Shown here one piece after another: positions 1-7,205 of a DNA stretch of 37,825 nucleotides. Source of the DNA: Spirochaetaceae bacterium (GTDB lineage Bacteria; Spirochaetota; Spirochaetia; Treponematales; Breznakiellaceae); assembly GCA_031262035.1 (NCBI GenBank), contig JAISIL010000128.1, positions 1 to 37,825 on the forward strand. The letters are read 5' to 3'. Numbering within the stretch: the stretch's first letter is position 1; every line of letters starts with the position of its first letter. The notes beneath the pieces were generated by a model that had not been told where the DNA came from, did not search any database, and worked only from the letters and a program-made list of their open reading frames with translations. The translations under genes and the position numbers were made by a program.

Positions 1-261
1 TTCTACGGCTACATCTTGGGGCTCATTATGATGAAACCCGCCGCATTGGCAAATCCGGAAAACGGCCTTTTGTATCTGGCAATCGGTATCTTTTCGGCAA
101 TTGCCATCTGTTTTAGCGCCATTGCGCAGGGACAGGCAGGCGCTGCGGGCGCCGATGCGCTGGGTGAAACAGGAAAGGGCTTTGCCAACTATGTCTCAAT
201 CGTCGGTATCTGCGAAACCGTCGCCCTTTTCACCATGGTTCTGTCGATGATTAGTCTCTAA
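1..261 (+). CDS. atpK: V-type ATP synthase subunit K (proteolipid ring), 5'-truncated by window edge
   Basis: The frame is open from base 1, so the start lies outside the window; the TTG at base 16 is internal. The visible part is the end of one transmembrane helix followed by two long hydrophobic helices rich in Gly and Ala, as in the membrane ring subunit of V/A-type ATPases. The second helix carries ICETVALF; its Glu (codon at 214-216) sits where the ion-binding carboxylate of the ring is expected. The protein would rotate with the ring and carry H+ or Na+ through the membrane. In spirochaetes this gene usually closes a V-ATPase operon, so the rest of that operon should lie just upstream. 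A CACGAAT repeat element follows 42 bases after the stop and may end the transcript. Confidence 0.9.
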   Translation, partial: FYGYILGLIMMKPAALANPENGLLYLAIGIFSAIAICFSAIAQGQAGAAGADALGETGKGFANYVSIVGICETVALFTMVLSMISL

Positions 262-303
262 TCATTGATTTATTCATTCATGCCTTGGCGTGAGCTTGTA
301 TAC

Positions 304-401
304 AACCACGAATAGCACGAATCGGCTAAGCCGACACGAATAATCTACGATAAGTAAGTAAGAATTCGTGTCCGAGAAGCGGATTTGTGTTATTTGTGGT
401 T
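304..401 (+). repeat. CACGAAT cloverleaf element 1 (full length)
   Basis: Inverted-repeat element: AACCACGAAT...CACGAAT on the left and ATTTGTG...ATTTGTGGTT on the right form the outer stem. Left tip CGGC-taa-GCCG and right tip TCCG-agaag-CGGA are small hairpins. ACACGAAT and ATTCGTGT close the central arm. It lies between the V-ATPase K stop and the feoAB promoter, and a T-rich run follows its right end, so it could act as a terminator. Confidence 0.85.
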
Positions 402-417
402 TATTTTTTTTCCCTAC

Positions 418-446
418 TTGACACAAAAGATGAAAAATAGTAGACT
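418..446 (+). promoter_or_regulatory. feoAB promoter
   Basis: A consensus -35 box TTGACA (418-423) and a -10 box TAGACT (441-446) are separated by 17 bp. The predicted start is near 453, giving a leader of about 28 nt with the Shine-Dalgarno AAGGAG before the ATG at 481. Confidence 0.7.
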
Positions 447-469
447 TTTGTTAGATGAGACTAACAAAA
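446..469. promoter_or_regulatory. Palindromic operator over the feoAB transcription start
   Basis: A perfect 9-bp inverted repeat, TTTTGTTAG (446-454) and CTAACAAAA (461-469), with a 6-bp centre. It overlaps the last base of the -10 box and the predicted start, and abuts the Shine-Dalgarno. A bound repressor would block RNA polymerase. The TTAG...CTAA half-sites recall DtxR/MntR/TroR-family operators, so a metal-sensing repressor is the natural candidate (inference). As RNA it could also form a hairpin beside the ribosome site. Confidence 0.6.
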
Positions 470-480
470 GGAGTAATGCT

Positions 481-2865
481 ATGTTTCTTTCAGATTTAAA
501 GGTTGGGGACCGGTTTCGGGTGGTGTCGGTTACGCTGGGGCATGAGGTAGGCCGAAGGCTTGCTGATATGGGCTTTATCAGGGGGGCCGGTGGGACCATC
601 CTCCGGCGCGAGGTGCTGAATGGTCCGATTGATGTCAATATTATCGGTTATGAGGTTCTTTTACGCTATTCCGAAGCGAAAGGTATTGTGATAGAGAAAG
701 TTGGTGCGGCTGCGCCAATTGTTCCCCCGAAAAAGGCAGACAGTAAAGAGGGGCGCTCAGGGCAGACAATGCCCAAAATGCCGGAGGCAGGGAAGGCATC
801 AAAGGATAAATCCCCGGCGGCCCAACACACAATCCGCATCGGTTTGGCGGGCAATCCCAATAGCGGCAAGACGACGCTGTTTAATGCCCTTACCGGCAGC
901 CACATACAGGTGGGGAATTATCCCGGTGTGACCGTTGAACGGACTGAAGGCACTGTCCGCCGGGGAAACAGTGATTTTGTATTTACCGATTTACCCGGCA
1001 TATACAGCCTTACTGCCTATAGCGAGGACGAGGTGGTAAGCCGCGATTTTCTGCTTGGTTTAAAGGGCGAAAAGCCCGACTTTATTATTGATGTTATAGA
1101 CATGACCAACCTTGCCCGGCATTTAAACCTGACAATGCAATTGGCAGAGCTGCAAATTCCGGTGATTGCGGCGCTTAATATGGTAGAAGAAGCGGCACGG
1201 AAGGGCATTACGGTCGATGAAAATATCCTGGCAAGGGATTTGCATATTCCCTTTATCAAGATAAATGCGAAAAACTCTAAAGGTGTGGACTCACTCTTTG
1301 ACTGCATGCTGAATTACCAGAAATACCTGCCGAAGATTGATGAGGAAAAGCATCCCTTCGTCGATTATGGCGAGGAGGTAGAACAGTGCCTGGCACGATT
1401 GGAGCCATTGATTGTTTCTGATACCTTGCCTGTTCCGGCGAGGTGGCTTGCGGTGAAGCTGCTGGAAAAGGATAAACACGCCGGGGCCCTTTTAAAAGAG
1501 CATACGAACCTGTCTGCAATAAAAAGCGAAACGGAAAATGCAGTCCGATGGCTGGAAGGGCATTACGGTAAAACAAGCGAGATTGTTATTGCAGAACAGC
1601 GCTATGGTTATATTGGCGGTGCGGTTCGTGAAGCGCTTACCCGAACAAAACAGGAGAATGAAACACTCAGCCAAAAGATAGACAATATTATTATGCACAG
1701 GGTTTTTGCGCTGCCCCTTTTTCTTGTCGTCTTGTATTGTATCTTTCAACTAACTTTTAGCATTGGGGCCTACCCCCAGGGCTGGCTTGAAAGCTTTTTT
1801 ACCTGGCTATCGGATATAACAGTGCAACATTTACCCGACACCTGGTTCCGTAGCATGCTGGTCAATGGCGTTATTGCCGGTGTTGGCGGGGTTTTAAGCT
1901 TTGTGCCGCTGATTGTGATTCTCTTTTTCTTTTTGTCAATACTGGAAGACCTTGGCTACATGAGCCGTGCGGCTTTTGCAACAGACAAACTGCTCCATGC
2001 GGTGGGCCTCCACGGTCAGTCTATATTCCCGATGATGCTGGGGTTTGGCTGTTCGGTGCCTGCCATTATGGCAAGCCGGACCTTAAAAAATAAACGGGAT
2101 AGAATTATCACCGTGCTGGTTACTCCGATGATGAGCTGCGGTGCAAAACTGCCTATTCATGTGCTGATTGCCGGGGCTTTTTTCGGAGAATATGCAGGGA
2201 ATTATGTCATGCTGATTTATGCCTGCGGTGTAGTCACCTCTCTTATCTGTGCATGGATTTTGCAACACACTGCTCTGCGGGGTAAGCCTACACCATTTGT
2301 GCTGGAGCTGCCTCCTTACCGTCTGCCTACCTGGCGTGGCATTGGCTACCATGTGTGGGAGAAAACCAGCGATTACCTTCGCCGTGCCGGGATGATTATT
2401 CTTGCTTCATCAATTATTGTTTGGGCTCTGGGCTTCTTTCCTCTGTCCAGTCAGGAGAAGGGTGCAGAACAGATGGAGTATTCGTATATAGGCAGGGCGG
2501 GGAAGTTTATTGAACCGGTCTTTAGGCCGCTACACTTTAACTGGAAACTCAGTGTTGCTACACTCACCGGGTTTGCGGCAAAAGAAGTAGTGGTGTCGAC
2601 ACTGAATGTGCTCTATTCCGGGGAAGATGACGATACCAATATTTCTGCTACCGAGGAGGCAATACGCAATGATACCGGCATGACGCCGCTTGTCGGTTTT
2701 GCCTTTATGCTTTTTATGCTGCTTATTCCGCCTTGTATATCGGCACTGGCTACCATAAAAAACGAACTAGGTTGGAAGTGGCTTATCTTTGAATTTATAT
2801 TCCTCTTTGCATTAGGCTGGCTTATGGCCTTTTTGCTGGTTCAGATTGGAAATTTAATCGTATAG
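481..2865 (+). CDS. feoB: Fused FeoA-FeoB ferrous iron transporter
   Basis: A 794-aa protein that imports Fe2+ across the inner membrane. Residues 1-75 are a FeoA-type SH3-like domain, followed by a low-complexity linker to about residue 115. The G domain then shows G1 GNPNSGKT (about residue 125), the GNYPGVTVE switch region and DLPG (G3). The C-terminal membrane part carries the paired FeoB signatures GCSVPA and MMSCGAKLP and about 8-10 hydrophobic helices. The G4 motif reads NMVE instead of the usual NxxD. The start at 481 is preferred over an in-frame ATG at 385 because MFLSDLK matches FeoA N-termini, AAGGAG lies just upstream, and the longer version would run through the promoter. No FeoC follows; the next gene has its own promoter. 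Regulation is probably by a metal-dependent repressor at 446-469. Confidence 0.96.
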   Translation: MFLSDLKVGDRFRVVSVTLGHEVGRRLADMGFIRGAGGTILRREVLNGPIDVNIIGYEVLLRYSEAKGIVIEKVGAAAPIVPPKKADSKEGRSGQTMPKMPEAGKASKDKSPAAQHTIRIGLAGNPNSGKTTLFNALTGSHIQVGNYPGVTVERTEGTVRRGNSDFVFTDLPGIYSLTAYSEDEVVSRDFLLGLKGEKPDFIIDVIDMTNLARHLNLTMQLAELQIPVIAALNMVEEAARKGITVDENILARDLHIPFIKINAKNSKGVDSLFDCMLNYQKYLPKIDEEKHPFVDYGEEVEQCLARLEPLIVSDTLPVPARWLAVKLLEKDKHAGALLKEHTNLSAIKSETENAVRWLEGHYGKTSEIVIAEQRYGYIGGAVREALTRTKQENETLSQKIDNIIMHRVFALPLFLVVLYCIFQLTFSIGAYPQGWLESFFTWLSDITVQHLPDTWFRSMLVNGVIAGVGGVLSFVPLIVILFFFLSILEDLGYMSRAAFATDKLLHAVGLHGQSIFPMMLGFGCSVPAIMASRTLKNKRDRIITVLVTPMMSCGAKLPIHVLIAGAFFGEYAGNYVMLIYACGVVTSLICAWILQHTALRGKPTPFVLELPPYRLPTWRGIGYHVWEKTSDYLRRAGMIILASSIIVWALGFFPLSSQEKGAEQMEYSYIGRAGKFIEPVFRPLHFNWKLSVATLTGFAAKEVVVSTLNVLYSGEDDDTNISATEEAIRNDTGMTPLVGFAFMLFMLLIPPCISALATIKNELGWKWLIFEFIFLFALGWLMAFLLVQIGNLIV

Positions 2866-2920
2866 AACAAAAAAATGGTCAAGAAAGCAGGAGAAAGTAG
2901 AAAAAAATAGAAAAAAAAAC

Positions 2921-2949
2921 TTGACTTTTTCTCCGGAATTTACTATATC
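2921..2949 (+). promoter_or_regulatory. Promoter of the lipoprotein cluster, predicted leaderless
   Basis: TTGACT (2921-2926), 17 bp, TATATC (2944-2949). The ATG at 2956 follows after only 6 bp and no Shine-Dalgarno fits, so the transcript should start at the initiation codon. Upstream (2866-2920) is only a purine-rich, A-rich stretch. Confidence 0.65.
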
Positions 2950-2955
2950 TGAAAT

Positions 2956-4821
2956 ATGAGTAGATTAAAGCACTTGCCCATTGTAATGAGTTCTCTTTTG
3001 GTTCTTGTCCTTATTGTGTGTTTTAATTCCTGTAGTCTTCTTGACGGGATAGGAGTAATGCCACAACTAACAGGTTCTGTATCACTAAGCCCCTCGCCTG
3101 CAATTGCTGCAGGCAGTATAGCAAAGATAGATATTTCACACATAGATTATAATATTAAACCAAACTTGTATAGCTGGTATTATTCGGATACAGACACTGG
3201 GGATATTACAGATGGTTCATGGAACTTAATTCCTGAAGCAAAAGAGCAGGCCTATGAAGTGCCCTATAGCTATATCGGAAAATATATTAGCGCTCAAGTA
3301 AGCGATTCTGAATTTAACGGTTCTCTGAGCACCGAGGCGATTGTTGTGCAGGATGGTATTGTCAGGATACTGAGCGGGTATCTGACTATACTCTATAGAG
3401 ATTCAGAGAATTATAGCAATATGCTCGCAGGCGAGAAATTGACGCTTGATACATCGGGGCTGAATGCCGACAGCGACAGTCCTCCGCCTGAATACACTTA
3501 TGAATGGACACAGTCTACAGATGATATCACTTTTGGGGCGACGCCAATAAGCACAACAAATGAATATACCCTTGCCGAAACTGATTATAAAACCTACATA
3601 CAGGTGAAGATAAGCGCAGACGGCTATGCAGGATATGTGTCGGCAAAGCTGTATATATCACCTGTAACTAAGATAAACCTTACCGGGAATGCTATTATTC
3701 TCTATGATGGTTCTCCTACCTATTCAATAATGGAAATCGGTAAGGCCCTTTCTGCTGATACCGGCGATTTAAACAGTGATGATGCTGTGCCTCCTCCTCG
3801 TTATACCTTTGAATGGACCAGGGCTTCGGGGGGTGGCCGTGATTTTGATACTCCCTTAAAGGCAAATGCCGATAATTCCTATACACTGGTTGAAGACGAT
3901 AAAGCCTGCTACATACAACTAAAAGTGACTGCTGCAGGCTATACCGGTGCAATATACGCAGAAACCTTTGTGCTTACCGGTGATATTGCCGGAAACTATA
4001 TTTCAGGCCTGGTGAGTATTGACCAATTGGGTGATACCTTTGCAGCAGACACAAGCGCTGTTCTATACGGCACTGCAGGAGCCAGCTATACCCCCAGCTA
4101 TACCTGGTCGGTAGATAATGCAGGTGACAGAAACTTTACCCAAGTGCAAGGGCCTTTAGACGCAGCCCACAATGGCGATGTATTAAACCTTCAGTCTAAA
4201 TGGAATGGCTGTAATATTCAGGTGATGATAACCGCTTCTCCTCTTAGTGGTGCTGTCTATGCCGATAAATTATACGACCGCAGCAGCGGAGGCGGCACAA
4301 TCAATAGTATGAACCTCAATTGGGTTATGATAAATGAACCTGCCGCAAATGCAATGCCTGTTCCTGCTCTTTCGCAGGTTGATATTATATCCTGGTATAC
4401 GACAAACTATGGCAGGCTTCCTGCTGATTGGTCGCCGACGCCAAATGTTGAACCGGATGCACTCAGTATTGAAGATACGGTTTCAAGCGAACAGTATAAC
4501 ATGAAAATGACTTGGTCTGCTGTTGATCATACCTTCCCCAGTAATTTCAATTTTCTGGTGGATACCGGCAAGGTCTGTTTTGATATTAAAACACGCTATA
4601 AAGCGGTCATTACCATAAAGCCAAAAGCTAAATGGGTCTTACCCGAGATGAAGGCCGATACATTCAGTTATACCGGTGTGGTCAGCACCTATACACAGGT
4701 CTCTGGGCTTTCAGATCTTGATACACTGCCTGATACTACAGGCGGTATTTACACAACACCGGCACAGGCAGGTGCAGCAAGTGCTACCATAACGATTATC
4801 TTCCCCAGAACGGGAGCATAA
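2956..4821 (+). CDS. Surface lipoprotein with tandem Ig-like repeats
   Basis: A 621-aa protein. The N-terminus has a short basic stretch, a hydrophobic segment and a relaxed lipobox ending FNSC, with Cys26 as likely lipidation site. From about residue 130 there are at least two repeats of roughly 100 residues. Each carries the same scheme: a hydrophobic strand, a PPP[ER]YT[YF]EWT core, a Y-T-L-x-E-x-D segment, then YIQ[VL]K and GY[AT]G. A weaker related repeat precedes them and another follows near residue 350. The pattern of paired strands with a central Trp suggests Ig-like beta-sandwiches exposed outside the cell. It is first in a three-gene lipoprotein unit; the next gene starts 29 bp on. 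The specific ligand or role is unknown. Start chosen from promoter spacing and signal peptide. Confidence 0.7.
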   Translation: MSRLKHLPIVMSSLLVLVLIVCFNSCSLLDGIGVMPQLTGSVSLSPSPAIAAGSIAKIDISHIDYNIKPNLYSWYYSDTDTGDITDGSWNLIPEAKEQAYEVPYSYIGKYISAQVSDSEFNGSLSTEAIVVQDGIVRILSGYLTILYRDSENYSNMLAGEKLTLDTSGLNADSDSPPPEYTYEWTQSTDDITFGATPISTTNEYTLAETDYKTYIQVKISADGYAGYVSAKLYISPVTKINLTGNAIILYDGSPTYSIMEIGKALSADTGDLNSDDAVPPPRYTFEWTRASGGGRDFDTPLKANADNSYTLVEDDKACYIQLKVTAAGYTGAIYAETFVLTGDIAGNYISGLVSIDQLGDTFAADTSAVLYGTAGASYTPSYTWSVDNAGDRNFTQVQGPLDAAHNGDVLNLQSKWNGCNIQVMITASPLSGAVYADKLYDRSSGGGTINSMNLNWVMINEPAANAMPVPALSQVDIISWYTTNYGRLPADWSPTPNVEPDALSIEDTVSSEQYNMKMTWSAVDHTFPSNFNFLVDTGKVCFDIKTRYKAVITIKPKAKWVLPEMKADTFSYTGVVSTYTQVSGLSDLDTLPDTTGGIYTTPAQAGAASATITIIFPRTGA

Positions 4822-4850
4822 GCCGCTCAGGACTAGTATAGGATATATAT

Positions 4851-7205
4851 ATGAAGAACAAAATTACTGCTATAGTAGTATTTATAACACTCTCTCTATT
4901 TGTAATAACACTCTGCTGCTGCAATATGCTTAGTGTTTCTGGGACATCGGTAGTGCAGAATACGGTCAGGGAAGGCTGTGCGGGCACTATTGATTTACCC
5001 GATGGTTCGGATGTAGGCACACTTACTATACAGGTGGGCAGTAGTGCAGGGAATGCAAACTCTGTAAATCGCACTATTACAGGGATTCTTGCCGAGAACC
5101 TTCCTGTAGACCTTGTAGAGTCTCCTTTGCGTAACTACTATCAATTAATTACTGTTGATGCAAGTTCAGGGTATGCAATCGCGGACGCCTGCATTGCAAG
5201 CGGCAATACCAGTCCGACACTCTCCGTACCGGTGCGCCGTGGTGTTGATACAAAGGTTCTTTTGCTGGCAGGTTTTCAAAACAGCACGGAAACACCAACC
5301 CTGCTTGGTTCTGCCTATGCCTCATTCCGGCCGCTTAATTCCGGTGATATGGTAGAGTTTGTGATTAGTCCTGTTGTAAGCGGCATTGAGTTTTATGTAG
5401 AGGGAAACCGCGATGCAACACTTGCAGAAACAGGCCGTATAGCAAGAAGAATAATGCTCAGCCCTAATACTAATTATACCATGAAGGTAAATATTGGTTG
5501 GGCAAGTAATGCGGCGGTAGGCGATACCGGTGATGTATTCAGGCCGGTAACAGGCGATGGTTTAAGCCCTTTGCAAGAGGCTTCAGAAGCTTTAGGAATA
5601 GGCTTTAGCAGTAATACTGCTTCCAATGCACATGCCTGGTATGACCTGCAGGGAAGCTTTAACCCCGATGACGGCGGAGGAATTCCTGCAAACAAGGTGG
5701 AGCATCCTGAAAACGGCGACCGGGCATACTATTTTACTATTCCCTCAGGCTCTGTTACTACAGGGCCTACCCTAAAGATGGCGGTCTTTAGGCTCTCCTA
5801 TAATCCTTTTGACTTACCGGAAAGCAGTTGGAAAAAGGACGGAGACCCAAACGGCGTCTGGCGAAGTTTTATGATAAATGGGGTGCTCACTCAATTGCAG
5901 AGTATTCCTACCTGGTTTATCCGCAATGGTTTAAATGATGTTTTGCAAACGGTAATGGCGGTAAATACAACAAGCTATCCGGGCACCGACAGGGCCGACC
6001 AGGCAAATAGCCTTCTTGATTACGGAACGGATTTCCAGGCCTTTGCCGCAATGGATGCAAATAGCCGGGTAGGCACTACTGCAAAAAAGGACGGCATTCC
6101 CGTTAATGCCAATGGGGGTATTGCCATAGCGGTTATGAGCGATACCAGTTCTTTAAGCTATGGCCTTTTCGAAGGAAGCAATAGATATCCTATTATTCAT
6201 GGCGGCGAAGCTTCATCTTCCTCAAATCTTCTTGACCACTGTGTTGAATATCTGAATACAGCACTGCTTAATCGCGATGGGGCAAAATTTGGCACTTATC
6301 GTATTGAGATAGAGGAAAGGGCTGATCGCGCCCAAAGGCCGATTAATCTTGGGAATTCACTTGCCTTCGATAGCCAAAGTATCTATCCGCCTTATTCTCA
6401 TGAGGGTATTGGAGGACTGGTAAAAGAATCCGGTTTAACGATAAATCTTAAGGGGAACGCTCATCCAACCCTCTATCTTTCCGAAGAGGGGCCTCTCTTT
6501 GCCTTACCCTCCTCTCTTGTGACTCTTAATCTGAAAGATATTACCCTGCATGGCCTTTATGCCGGCTCTAATGGGAGTTCCGGGGTAAGTTTTAATGTGC
6601 TTCCCACGCAGAATAGCGCTCAATATCAAGCGGCTAAAATCAACAATGATAATACGGATTTCCCCCTGCTTTATATTGGAGGCATTGTTACTCTTGATAA
6701 TACTGTTGTCGAATGTAACTTTCGTAATGGAAACAATGGAAGCAGTAATGCAGCAGGTATTCAAACAATCCATACCGGTATTGTGAGCCTTAAAGGAAAC
6801 AGCAAGGTATGGAAAAATTATAATTATGCAACTACGGGTAATGGCTGGGGAGGCGGTGTATCCGGTGCGGGTAAATTCATTATGGAAGATTCGAGCAGCG
6901 TCACAGAAAATGTGGTGTATTCATATTATTTTTATGCTTATGGCGGCGGCGTTTGCTGTGTAGGAAGCGGTGTTTTGAAGATGCAGGGGGGAACAATAGC
7001 AGGGAATATCTCATACGACCCTGGTAAGAATCTTGCCTATTCCCAGGACTCAAAAAAGGGTGCCTATTGGCCTTCCGGAACCAAAGGTTTTATAGGCGGC
7101 ATTGAGAGAACACCGGTGCTTCATTCATTGTTCTACCAGATGTCGGGTGCAACAGTGGACAACTTTATTGTTATTGATGATACTATAGAGGCGGTGATAC
7201 TATGA
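4851..7205 (+). CDS. Lipoprotein with C-terminal parallel beta-helix region (paralogue A)
   Basis: A 784-aa protein beginning with a long hydrophobic signal segment that runs into Cys-Cys-Cys at residues 22-24, one of which should be lipidated. The first half is shared with the next gene: both have SPLRNY[YF][EQ]LIT[VL]DA-S-G, a TSPTL-V-VR+GV block and a NREATL-like stretch. The last 250 residues contain short repeated turns with Gly-Gly-Gly and Asn (GNGWGGGVSG, YGGGVCC, MQGGTIAGN), as in right-handed beta-helix surface proteins. AGGA lies 7 nt before the ATG. The stop overlaps the next start as ATGA, so the two are translationally coupled. Probably a surface or secreted adhesin-like protein; exact function unknown. 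Confidence 0.7.
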   Translation: MKNKITAIVVFITLSLFVITLCCCNMLSVSGTSVVQNTVREGCAGTIDLPDGSDVGTLTIQVGSSAGNANSVNRTITGILAENLPVDLVESPLRNYYQLITVDASSGYAIADACIASGNTSPTLSVPVRRGVDTKVLLLAGFQNSTETPTLLGSAYASFRPLNSGDMVEFVISPVVSGIEFYVEGNRDATLAETGRIARRIMLSPNTNYTMKVNIGWASNAAVGDTGDVFRPVTGDGLSPLQEASEALGIGFSSNTASNAHAWYDLQGSFNPDDGGGIPANKVEHPENGDRAYYFTIPSGSVTTGPTLKMAVFRLSYNPFDLPESSWKKDGDPNGVWRSFMINGVLTQLQSIPTWFIRNGLNDVLQTVMAVNTTSYPGTDRADQANSLLDYGTDFQAFAAMDANSRVGTTAKKDGIPVNANGGIAIAVMSDTSSLSYGLFEGSNRYPIIHGGEASSSSNLLDHCVEYLNTALLNRDGAKFGTYRIEIEERADRAQRPINLGNSLAFDSQSIYPPYSHEGIGGLVKESGLTINLKGNAHPTLYLSEEGPLFALPSSLVTLNLKDITLHGLYAGSNGSSGVSFNVLPTQNSAQYQAAKINNDNTDFPLLYIGGIVTLDNTVVECNFRNGNNGSSNAAGIQTIHTGIVSLKGNSKVWKNYNYATTGNGWGGGVSGAGKFIMEDSSSVTENVVYSYYFYAYGGGVCCVGSGVLKMQGGTIAGNISYDPGKNLAYSQDSKKGAYWPSGTKGFIGGIERTPVLHSLFYQMSGATVDNFIVIDDTIEAVIL

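Noticed and set aside
385-480. Longer FeoAB start at base 385
   Set aside because: The added 32 residues would be encoded by the end of repeat element 1, the promoter and operator; AAGGAG and FeoA homology support 481.
447-480. Riboswitch in the feoAB leader
   Set aside because: The leader is only about 28 nt, too short for a known metal riboswitch; the palindrome is better explained as an operator.
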